From positions 434,001 through 498,000 of the forward strand of contig AHHB01000028.1 of the NCBI GenBank assembly GCA_000242815.2: a DNA stretch of 64,000 nucleotides. The letters run 5' to 3'. The position numbers were made by a program, and so were the translations under genes. Shown piece after piece: positions 18,620 to 25,871 of the stretch; the first letter of the stretch is position 1; each line of letters opens with the position of its first letter. This stretch comes from Janthinobacterium lividum PAMC 25724. GTDB taxonomy: Bacteria > Pseudomonadota > Gammaproteobacteria > Burkholderiales > Burkholderiaceae_D. The notes below the pieces were generated by a model, which saw only the letters and a program-made list of their open reading frames with translations, had not been told where the DNA came from and searched no databases.

Positions 18620-18660
18620 TCATGTGCCACTCATGTGCCACTCAGGTGCCACTGAGGTGC
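18620..18660 (+). repeat. Tandem 11-bp repeat after the TonB receptor gene
   Basis: TCATGTGCCAC occurs twice, then TCAGGTGCCAC, then a partial TGAGGTGC. It lies 10 bp past the receptor stop codon. Its copy number may vary. It is not a recognisable terminator. Confidence 0.7.
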
Positions 18661-18762
18661 TGAAAAACCCGGCCGGCATCCCCGCTGGCCTATAATCTCG
18701 GCAATCGCGCGCACGGCTGGTCCGTGCGCGCCACCTTTTCATTTGCCAAGATTGCCTTTCAC

Positions 18763-20001
18763 ATGACGTTTTCCTCCCTCGGCCTGATCGATCCCCTGGT
18801 CCGCAAACTTGACGAGCTCGGCTATGCCAAGCCGACGCCCGTGCAGGCGCAAGCGATTCCTGCCGTCTTGGCTGGGCGCGACCTGATGGCCGCCGCCCAG
18901 ACGGGCACGGGCAAGACGGCCGGTTTTGCCGTGCCGCTGTTGCAGCGCCTGACTCTCGATGGCGTGGTGGCGCCCCAGTGCGTGCGCGTGCTGGTGCTGG
19001 TGCCCACGCGCGAACTGGCCGAGCAAGTCTATGCCAGCTTTCGCAGCTATGGCGGCAACTTGCCGCTGCGTAGCTTTGTCGCCTATGGCGGCGTGCCCAT
19101 CGAGCCGCAGATCAGCAAATTGCGCAAGGGCCTCGACGTGCTGGTGGCCACGCCGGGCCGCCTGCTGGACTTGCAGACGCAGGGCGCCGTCAAGTTCGAG
19201 CAAGTGCAAACGCTGGTGCTCGACGAAGCGGATCGCATGCTTGACCTGGGCTTCGAGCGCGAGCTCGATATCTTGCTGATGACCATGCCCAAGCAGCGCC
19301 AGACCCTGCTGTTCTCGGCCACTTTCTCGGACGCCATCCGCGCCATGGCGAAAACCATGCTGAAAGACCCTATCTCGGTGGAGGTCAGCGCGCGTAACAG
19401 TACGGTCAAGGCCGTCAAGCAATCGGTGATCGTGTGCGACAAGAAACGCAAGCCCGAACTGTTTTTGCACCTGCTGAAGAAAAAGCGCTGGGGCCAGGTA
19501 TTGGTTTTTGTCAAGACGCGCAAGGGTGTCGAGTTACTGGTCAATACCTTGCTGGAGCAGGGCCTGCGCGCCGATTCGATTCATGGTGACAAGACGCAGC
19601 CGAACCGCCTGCGCGCGCTGGCCCGCTTCAAGGCGGCCGAGGTGCAAGTGCTGGTGGCCACCGACGTCGCTGCCCGCGGCCTCGATATCGATCAATTGCC
19701 CGTCGTCGTCAATTTCGACTTGCCCAGCGTGGCGGAAGACTACATCCACCGCATCGGCCGCACGGGCCGCGCGGGCGCCTCGGGCGAAGCGATATCGCTG
19801 GTCTGTGCCGACGAGGTGGAATTGCTGTCGGCCGTGGAAGCGCTGACGCGGCAAACCCTCAAACGCAATGAGGAGCCCGGTTTCGAGGCGGAACACCGTG
19901 TGCCGGGCACGTCAGCCGGTGGCGCCATTCAGAAGAAGGCTGTCAAGGTGCTGGCGCCGAAGGCGGCTGAGCGGGCCAAGAAGCGCCGTTTTTATAAATA
20001 A
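18763..20001 (+). CDS. DEAD-box ATP-dependent RNA helicase, RhlE type
   Basis: A 412-residue helicase. Motifs in order: Q motif with FSSLGL and PTPVQAQAIP, Walker A AQTGTGKT (about 45-52), PTRELAEQ, TPGRLLDL, DEAD in VLDEADRMLD (about 152), SAT, ATDVAARGLD and HRIGRTGRAG. A short basic C-terminal tail ends in AKKRRFYK. It belongs to the RhlE branch, which acts in ribosome assembly and RNA decay. The start is ATG 18763 (MTFSSLGL); upstream in-frame codons are not family-like. Confidence 0.92.
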   Translation: MTFSSLGLIDPLVRKLDELGYAKPTPVQAQAIPAVLAGRDLMAAAQTGTGKTAGFAVPLLQRLTLDGVVAPQCVRVLVLVPTRELAEQVYASFRSYGGNLPLRSFVAYGGVPIEPQISKLRKGLDVLVATPGRLLDLQTQGAVKFEQVQTLVLDEADRMLDLGFERELDILLMTMPKQRQTLLFSATFSDAIRAMAKTMLKDPISVEVSARNSTVKAVKQSVIVCDKKRKPELFLHLLKKKRWGQVLVFVKTRKGVELLVNTLLEQGLRADSIHGDKTQPNRLRALARFKAAEVQVLVATDVAARGLDIDQLPVVVNFDLPSVAEDYIHRIGRTGRAGASGEAISLVCADEVELLSAVEALTRQTLKRNEEPGFEAEHRVPGTSAGGAIQKKAVKVLAPKAAERAKKRRFYK

Positions 20002-20070
20002 TCGGGGGCGTACATCATCGCAGGTGCAAGCGACGCTGCACGGATAGGCCATTCGTGCCATCATGCGTGT

Positions 20071-20688
20071 ATGACTTCGATACCTTTATTCCCGCTCAAT
20101 ACGGTGCTGTATCCCGATGGCTATCTGCCTTTGCAGATCTTCGAGGTACGCTATCTGGACATGATACGTCAGTGCATCAAGAGCGAGCAGCCGTTCGGCG
20201 TGGTGCAATTGCTGGACGGCGCGGAAGTGCGCAAGCCGGTCCAGCAGGAAACCCTGGCGCCGGTGGGAACCTTGGCGCGCGTCGTCGACTGGGCGGCGCC
20301 CCTGCCGGGCTTGCTGCAAATTAAATGCATGGGCTTGCAGCGCTTTCACATTGTTTCCAGCGAGCAGCTGAAGCACGGCTTGTGGATGGCGAACATTGAA
20401 ATCTTGCCATCCGATAAAGTCATCGCTCTTCCCCAAGAGCAGCAGAACGTGGCCGATGCGCTCGGTGCCCTGATACGCACCTTGCAGGAGCAAAAGATCC
20501 CGCCCGAGCAGATGCCTTTGCAGCCGCCTTACCGGCTCGACGAATGCGGCTGGGTGGCGAACCGCTGGTGCGAGTTGCTATCCCTGAGCGCCATGCAAAA
20601 GCAATTGCTGCTAAGCCAAGACAATCCCGTGCTGCGTCTGGAGCTGGTGCAAGATATGCTGACGGAAAACGGCTTGCTGGAAGAATAA
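20071..20688 (+). CDS. LON peptidase substrate-binding domain protein
   Basis: A 205-residue stand-alone Lon-N domain protein (Pfam LON_substr_bdg type): IPLFPLNTVLYPDGYLPLQIFEVRYLDMI at residues 4-32, then GVVQLLDG and a helical C-terminal half. It lacks the AAA+ and protease domains of Lon. Such proteins are common in beta- and gamma-proteobacteria; their role is unclear and may be to bind unfolded substrates. The gene is followed immediately by a family A repeat that begins three bases after its stop codon. Confidence 0.88.
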   Translation: MTSIPLFPLNTVLYPDGYLPLQIFEVRYLDMIRQCIKSEQPFGVVQLLDGAEVRKPVQQETLAPVGTLARVVDWAAPLPGLLQIKCMGLQRFHIVSSEQLKHGLWMANIEILPSDKVIALPQEQQNVADALGALIRTLQEQKIPPEQMPLQPPYRLDECGWVANRWCELLSLSAMQKQLLLSQDNPVLRLELVQDMLTENGLLEE

Positions 20689-20690
20689 GG

Positions 20691-20804
20691 CCTGTCAAAA
20701 CCTATTGCGCGTCGCGGGTCGCGGCCCCCGATGCTCGCTGTGCATTCGTACGGCTGTGCTTTTTAGCCTCGACTCCTATCGGCTCGCGATAGTTTTGTGA
20801 GGTG
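20691..20804 (+). repeat. Family A palindromic repeat, copy 2 (114 bp, upstream of the kfrA-like gene)
   Basis: The ends are CCTGTCAAAACC on the left and GTTTTGTGAGG on the right, an imperfect terminal inverted repeat. The central hairpin GCTGTGC-ATTC-GTACGGC (20737-20754) keeps its pairing through two G-T wobbles relative to copies 1 and 3. It has the same orientation as copy 3, about 1 kb away on the far side of the kfrA-like gene. Confidence 0.65.
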
Positions 20805-20952
20805 CTCTAATCGTCGCACGGCGCATGTTTGCACACGCTTTTGTTGTGTAATTGCAATTTCTATTGAGAAATACTTTACGCTTTGGCGCCACTGGCATAA
20901 GATGATGCCTCTGGGCAAGATTGTCCTGAGTCACATTCATGAGTAGACGATA

Positions 20953-21696
20953 ATGGCAAAAGTAAGCGCAGAACAGATCAATTCGGCAATGGAAGCGATG
21001 ACCGGCGAAGGGCAGGCCATCACGGTGCGTGCCTTGCGTGAACGTTTGGGCAACGGCGCCTGCCAGGGCACCATCAGCAAGCTCTTGCAGCGCCGCAAGG
21101 CAGGTGCGCAGCGCCAGATCGCTGCCGCCGCCGAACTGTCGCCCGTGCTGCAGCAAGCGATTCTCGATTATGTAGGACAGGAATTAAGCGCCAGCCACAG
21201 CGCGCACGAAGCCGAGATGAACGACAACCAACAGGAATTGATGGACCTGGCCAGCGAGAACGAGCGCCAGCAAGAGCTGCTCGACTTGCAGGCGGGCGAG
21301 CTGGAAACCCTGCGCGAGGAACTCGCGCGTGAGCGGCAAGTGGCCAACCAGGCCCGTACCGACTTGGCCAAGGCGCAGCTGCGACTGGAAGGGTTGCCAC
21401 GCCTGGAAGAGGCGGCCGAGCAGGCACGCATGGACTTGGCCAAGGCGCAATTCAAGCTCGAAGGCATTCCACGCCTGGAAGAGGCTGCCGAAGCGGCGCG
21501 CGCCGAACTGGTCCAGGCCCAGCTCAAGCTGGAAAGCCTGACGCGCGTGGAAACGGAACTGGCCGCCGCGCGCCTGGAGCTGGAAGCGGAACGCGAAGAG
21601 CTGGGCGAAACGCGTGCCGAACTGGACGAGGAGCGCACCTTGCGCATCAAGGCGCAGCAGTTCATCGTCGATCCCATCTTCAAAACTCCTGTCTGA
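20953..21696 (+). CDS. KfrA-like DNA-binding coiled-coil protein
   Basis: A 247-residue protein. The N-terminal part (about 1-60: VSAEQINSAMEAMTGEG, RALRERLGNGACQGTISKLL) resembles the KfrA_N DNA-binding domain, known from plasmid partition-region regulators. The rest is a long alpha-helical coiled coil rich in Glu, Ala, Leu and Arg. It contains three near-identical 24-residue units (DLAKAQLRLEGLPRLEEAAE type) encoded by a 72-bp tandem repeat at 21361-21576. Chromosomal copies have no settled role. The gene stands alone and is bracketed by two direct copies of the family A repeat. Confidence 0.8.
   Translation: MAKVSAEQINSAMEAMTGEGQAITVRALRERLGNGACQGTISKLLQRRKAGAQRQIAAAAELSPVLQQAILDYVGQELSASHSAHEAEMNDNQQELMDLASENERQQELLDLQAGELETLREELARERQVANQARTDLAKAQLRLEGLPRLEEAAEQARMDLAKAQFKLEGIPRLEEAAEAARAELVQAQLKLESLTRVETELAAARLELEAEREELGETRAELDEERTLRIKAQQFIVDPIFKTPV
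21361..21576 (+). repeat. 72-bp tandem repeat inside the kfrA-like gene
   Basis: Three units start at 21361, 21433 and 21505. Units 1 and 2 are nearly identical (GACTTGGCCAAGGCGCA start), while unit 3 is diverged. Each encodes 24 residues of coiled coil, so unit gain or loss would keep the frame and change rod length. Confidence 0.8.
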
Positions 21697-21698
21697 GG

Positions 21699-21816
21699 AC
21701 ACCTGACCAAACCTGCTGCGCTTTGGTATAGGCGGCTTGCGATGCTCACCGTGCTCTAGCACGGTTGCGCTTCTCGCCCACCTCTATCTTGCGCTCGCGA
21801 CGGTTTTGTCAGGTGT
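21699..21816 (+). repeat. Family A palindromic repeat, copy 3 (118 bp, downstream of the kfrA-like gene)
   Basis: This is the best preserved copy. The outermost 9 bp are perfect inverted repeats (ACACCTGAC / GTCAGGTGT), continuing as CAAACC / GGTTTT. The central hairpin is ACCGTGC-TCTA-GCACGGT at 21748-21765. Against copy 1 a T-A pair is replaced by G-C on both sides of the stem, so the structure covaries. It begins three bases after the kfrA-like stop codon. Confidence 0.75.
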
Positions 21817-21973
21817 CGATGCGTTCCTGGGTGACCCTGGCGGGCGATATCGCTGTTTTTTGCTGGCTTGCACTCTGCCTTGCCACTACGCTGATGCGCG
21901 CAGTCGGGCCTTGCCGGCTTAAAATGGCGCACTGTCGCGTCCTGCAGTGACGTCTTGATCGCAAAGAAGGTTT

Positions 21974-22924
21974 ATGTCCGTAGAAAAAGAAGTGCCGCTG
22001 CCGCTCGCGGCCACCCCTCTATCCCTGCGCGCGCTGCCGCCCAGGCCGCCAGTACAATCGAGTTCGCCCGAAGCCGCACTTGCACGCAAGCAGGCACGCG
22101 AAGACAAGGATGCGCAGGTGCGCGGCGTGACGTCCATCGACGCCATGCGCGAGGCCATCAAGCAGGCGGCGCGTGATTTACCCACCATCAGTGAAGTGCC
22201 GCGCCTGGGCATGCTCGGCGCCGCAGCCTTTCGCGCGCGCGCCGCGCTTGGCTTGCCCTTCCTGATGCGCGGGCTCGTCGAGCGCTGGCCTGTGTCGGCG
22301 CTGGGCCCCGAAGTGTTGCGCCAGCAGTTCAGCCACTTGCCCGTGCGTGCGCGGGTGGGCGACTACGTCAACACCGCGTTTGCGGTCGACCGCGCCATGC
22401 AGGACATGTCGATGGGGCAATACCTGGACTTGGTGGCAGAGGGCCAGTACGCGCTGCCGCCATACCTGGGCAATCTGGAATTGCGTGAATTGAACCGCCT
22501 GTGCCACTGGCCCACGTATTTCGACAAGATGGGCCCGCCGCGCTTTTGGGTGGGGCCGGCCGGCACGGTCACGCCCTTGCATTGCGATTATGACGACAAT
22601 ATCTTCGCCCAGGTATGGGGCCGCAAGCGCATTTTCCTGTCGCCGCCGCACCACGATGCCTTTCTCTATCCCAGCGAAGCGAACGCCATCCTGTTCGGTT
22701 CGCCGTTCGACCCGGAAGCGCCCGATTTCGAGCGTTTCCCCCTGGCGCGCCAGGCCAGCATGGTCGCATGCATCGTCGAGCCTGGCGACATGCTGTACGT
22801 GCCCGCCGGCTGGTACCACCAGGTGCGCGCGCTGACGTTCTCGCTGTCTTCGAACCGCTGGGCCAGGGCCATGCCGCTGGCCCTGCATGGCGGGGCGACG
22901 TTGCAGCGTAGCGGATTAATCTGA
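21974..22924 (+). CDS. Cupin-like (JmjC) Fe(II)/2-oxoglutarate oxygenase
   Basis: A 316-residue protein of the cupin_8/JmjC group, whose members hydroxylate protein residues or small molecules. After a non-conserved Pro/Ala-rich N terminus (about 1-60), the core holds the iron site HCD in TPLHCDYDDNIFAQVWG (about 197-213) and the distal histidine in VPAGWYHQVRAL (about 276-287), with a lysine in GRKRIFLSPP placed to bind 2-oxoglutarate. The substrate is unknown. Its last 9 bases overlap the end of the convergent exporter gene. Confidence 0.85.
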   Translation: MSVEKEVPLPLAATPLSLRALPPRPPVQSSSPEAALARKQAREDKDAQVRGVTSIDAMREAIKQAARDLPTISEVPRLGMLGAAAFRARAALGLPFLMRGLVERWPVSALGPEVLRQQFSHLPVRARVGDYVNTAFAVDRAMQDMSMGQYLDLVAEGQYALPPYLGNLELRELNRLCHWPTYFDKMGPPRFWVGPAGTVTPLHCDYDDNIFAQVWGRKRIFLSPPHHDAFLYPSEANAILFGSPFDPEAPDFERFPLARQASMVACIVEPGDMLYVPAGWYHQVRALTFSLSSNRWARAMPLALHGGATLQRSGLI

Positions 22925-23827
22925 GGGCGCGATGGCTTCGCCATCGGCGCGCAGGCGCTTGGGCCGCCATTCGCTGACAATGCCTGCAGCGATGATCAAT
23001 AGCGCGCCCACGATGGCCAGGGTTGGCAGCCGCTCGCCGGCGATACGCCCGATCACCCCGGCCCAGACTGGCTCGCCCGCATAGATCAGTGTCGCCTTCG
23101 TGGCAGAGATGCGCTTTTGCGCCCAGTTCATCACATATTGGATCAGCGCGCTGGCGCAGCCCAGGGCAAGCACGCTGAAGATGAACGTCTTGCTGAGCGC
23201 TGGCGGCGCTTCGCCCATGACCGGCATCAGCAGCAGGGCGATCAATGACGCCGTGCCCAGCTGCACGATGGTCACGCGCAAGATGTTCAGCTGCGGCGAG
23301 ACGCGGCTGATGAGGATGATTTCCAGGGCAATGGCGATGGCGCCTACGGCCGTCATCAGTTCGCCCTTGCCTAAACCCATGCTCAGGCCATCGGTGCCTG
23401 TGAGTAACAGCAAGCCGACGAAAGCTAGCACGACGGCTATCCATACTGCGATGCGGGGCCGCCGCTTGAAGACCAGCCATTGCACCAGCGGCACGATGGG
23501 CACATAGAAGGCCGTGATGAAGGCCGATTTACTGCTTGTGATATGCATCAAGCCATAGGTTTGCAGCGCATAGCCGCCAAAGATGCTGACGCCGATGGCC
23601 ATGCCGGTAAACAGCTCGGCCCTGCTCAGCTGGCGCAACTGGCCGCGGCAAATGAGGGCGCCGATGCTGGCGGCGACGGCAAAGCGGGCAGCAACAAAGG
23701 CCAGTGGGCCGCTGACCGTCATGGCATGCTGCACGACGAGAAATGTACCGCCCCAGATGAAGGTGATGGTGATCAGGGCCAATTCGGGCAGGCCGAAGGC
23801 GGGCGGGGGACTTGCGTGTGTTTTCAT
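22916..23827 (-). CDS. EamA/DMT family inner-membrane transporter
   Basis: A 303-residue protein with ten predicted membrane helices in two EamA repeats (first LALITITFIWGGTFLVVQHA, about 16-35; second beginning near GELMTAVGAIAIALEI). Such proteins export amino acids, metabolites or drugs. It is divergent from an XRE-cupin regulator with only about 50 bp between starts, a layout typical of an exporter controlled by its own small-molecule sensor. The 3' end overlaps the JmjC gene by 9 bp. Confidence 0.9.
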   Translation of the reverse strand: MKTHASPPPAFGLPELALITITFIWGGTFLVVQHAMTVSGPLAFVAARFAVAASIGALICRGQLRQLSRAELFTGMAIGVSIFGGYALQTYGLMHITSSKSAFITAFYVPIVPLVQWLVFKRRPRIAVWIAVVLAFVGLLLLTGTDGLSMGLGKGELMTAVGAIAIALEIILISRVSPQLNILRVTIVQLGTASLIALLLMPVMGEAPPALSKTFIFSVLALGCASALIQYVMNWAQKRISATKATLIYAGEPVWAGVIGRIAGERLPTLAIVGALLIIAAGIVSEWRPKRLRADGEAIAPSD

Positions 23828-23878
23828 GGGAGGCTATGCTATGAGCAAAATATTTCCCATCATCATAGGAGCAATATA

Positions 23879-24442
23879 TTGCGCAGTCAAGCCGAAGCGG
23901 AAGCCGGTGGCGTGCTCGAGCACCTGGCCAAAAATCTGCGGCGCTTGCGCCTTGCCGCCGGTCTCAGTCAGGAGGAGTTGGCGCGCCGCTCAGGGCTCAG
24001 CCGGCGCATGGTCAACGGCGTCGAGGCGGGCAGCACCAACATCAGCCTGGCTAACCTCGATCACGTGGCCGCTGCCTTGGGCGTGGCATTTGTCGACCTG
24101 GTGCAGCCGCCACGGCAGCGGCACGAGAGCCTGCGCGTACTGATGTGGCAAAGTGCATCGCAAGCCAGCCAGGCCGTGCTGCTGGGCGCCACGCCCGCCA
24201 GCCGTCAGGTGGAGCTGTGGTCGTGGACGCTGGCGCCGGGCGAGCGCTATGATGCGCAAGCCGATCAGGCCGGCTTCAGCGAAATGCTGTACGTGCTCGA
24301 AGGCCAGTTGCAGCTCGTGCTGGCGGCGGAAACCAGGCACCTGGCCACCGGCGATTTTTTCGTCTTCAGCAGCGCGCAAGCGTATGCCTACGTCAATGCC
24401 GGCGTATCAACCTTGCGTTTTACGCGCAATGTGGTGAGTTGA
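23879..24442 (+). CDS. XRE family transcriptional regulator with C-terminal cupin
   Basis: A 187-residue regulator. The Cro/CI-type helix-turn-helix is at about 18-72 (NLRRLRLAAGLSQEELARRSGLSRRMVNGVEAG) and a cupin sensor at about 115-185 (VELWSWTLAPGERYDAQAD, GFSEMLYVLEGQLQLV). The best start is TTG 23879, seven bases after AGGAG; no ATG is available at a suitable place. It probably controls the divergent EamA exporter at 22916 in response to a ligand bound by the cupin. A short inverted repeat (CGCCAG / CTGGCG, near 24459-24480) follows the gene but has no T-run. Confidence 0.85.
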   Translation: MRSQAEAEAGGVLEHLAKNLRRLRLAAGLSQEELARRSGLSRRMVNGVEAGSTNISLANLDHVAAALGVAFVDLVQPPRQRHESLRVLMWQSASQASQAVLLGATPASRQVELWSWTLAPGERYDAQADQAGFSEMLYVLEGQLQLVLAAETRHLATGDFFVFSSAQAYAYVNAGVSTLRFTRNVVS

Positions 24443-24584
24443 GAGGACGCTCCATTGCCACGCCAGCTCGCAACTGGCGCCTGGCAAATCGAGCCGGGCA
24501 TCATTGATGCTTCGCATGGTAAGCGTGAAGACGGTTGTTGCAGAAACCTACTCTGGAATACGCCGATATTGTCGATATTTTGCG

Positions 24585-25838
24585 TCATCTGTCCAGCTCC
24601 TTGGCACGATGGCGCTTGGCGTGGCCGCTGCGCTGCGCCCTATAAATGCCCGCGTGGCCGGAAAACAGGTAGGCCACGACGCAGGCGATGGCGGCATAGA
24701 CGCCGATCTCGGCGCCGAACAGTTCCATCGCCATCAGCGTCGAGGCGATGGGTGTATTGGCGGCACCCGCAAACACGGCAACGAAGCCGATGGCGGCCAG
24801 CAAGGTGGCCGGTTGCTGCAGTAGCGGGCCCAGCGCATTGCCCAGGGTCGCCCCGATGAAGAACAGGGGCGTCACTTCGCCACCCTTGAAGCCGGTGCCC
24901 AGCGAGACGATGGTAAATGCCATCTTGCCCAAGAAATCCCAGGCGGGCAGCGGTGTCTTGAGCGCGTCGACGATGGTGGGAATGCCCAGGCCGATGTATT
25001 TGTCTGTACCGAGCAGCCAGACGGCGACAGCGACGACGAGACCGCCTATCAGCGGGCGCAGCGGCGCATAGGCGATCTTGCGTTTCATCAAGGCACTCAA
25101 GCCGTGCGTGGCTTGCGCGAATATTTTGCCGGTCATGCCGAACAGCACGCCGGCGATGACCATCGCGCACAAAGTCCAGGCCGAAAGGGCGGGGATCAAA
25201 GGCGCGGCGTAATGCGTATGCTGAATGTTGAATAACTGCCCCCACAGCAAGCCCACCTGGTCGGCGATGACGGCGGCGGCCAGGCAGGGCAGCATGGCTT
25301 CATAGCGCAAGCGGCCGATGGCCAGCACTTCCAGGCCGAAGAGCGCGCCCGCCAGCGGCGTGCCGAAGACAGAGGCAAAGCCGGCGCTGATGCCGGCCAT
25401 CAGGATGATGCGTCGGTCTTCATTGTTCAAGCGAAACATGCGCGTCAGCTGGTCGGCCAGCGCGCCGCCCATTTGCACGGCCGTGCCTTCGCGCCCGACA
25501 GAGGCGCCGAACAAATGCGACATTAGCGTGCCGCCCAGCACCAGTGGCACCATGCGCAGCGCAATGATTTTTTTCGGCGCGTGAATTTCATCGATGAGCA
25601 GGTTCGCGCCGCTTTCGACAGTGCTGCCGTAGCGTAAGTACAGCCAGCCGACAGCAAAGCCCGCCACCGGCAACAGCCAGATCAGCCAAGCGTGCGCCAG
25701 GCGCGTGCGCGTGGCCCAGTCGAGGGCGAACAGGAAGCCGGCCGAGGCCGTTCCAGCGAGCACGGCCACAGCAAAGGCCAGCAGCAGCCATTTCAACAGA
25801 TGCTGTAACAGATCGGTGAGGGCGCTCAGGCGTTGCAT
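24585..25838 (-). CDS. CLC family anion channel/antiporter, probably fluoride-type
   Basis: A 417-residue CLC protein with about ten hydrophobic helices. The gating-glutamate motif reads GREGTAVQMG (E117), not the GREGP of chloride CLCs. The first anion-binding loop is ESGANLLIDEIH (N79) rather than GSGIP, and the third is GFKGGEVTPLF. These changes are those I associate with the CLC-F / SycA-like branch, which exports fluoride in exchange for protons; the substrate is therefore inferred. No CBS domains are present. It lies 33 bp downstream of the PLP decarboxylase gene and may be cotranscribed. I saw no fluoride riboswitch upstream. Confidence 0.85.
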   Translation of the reverse strand: MQRLSALTDLLQHLLKWLLLAFAVAVLAGTASAGFLFALDWATRTRLAHAWLIWLLPVAGFAVGWLYLRYGSTVESGANLLIDEIHAPKKIIALRMVPLVLGGTLMSHLFGASVGREGTAVQMGGALADQLTRMFRLNNEDRRIILMAGISAGFASVFGTPLAGALFGLEVLAIGRLRYEAMLPCLAAAVIADQVGLLWGQLFNIQHTHYAAPLIPALSAWTLCAMVIAGVLFGMTGKIFAQATHGLSALMKRKIAYAPLRPLIGGLVVAVAVWLLGTDKYIGLGIPTIVDALKTPLPAWDFLGKMAFTIVSLGTGFKGGEVTPLFFIGATLGNALGPLLQQPATLLAAIGFVAVFAGAANTPIASTLMAMELFGAEIGVYAAIACVVAYLFSGHAGIYRAQRSGHAKRHRAKELDR

Positions 25839-25871
25839 CGGGCATCCAGTCAGGGTTGATGGGGGGCTAGC

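Noticed and set aside
25839..25871. Fluoride riboswitch before the CLC gene
   Set aside because: Only 33 bp separate it from the upstream gene, too short for the aptamer, and no matching motif was seen.
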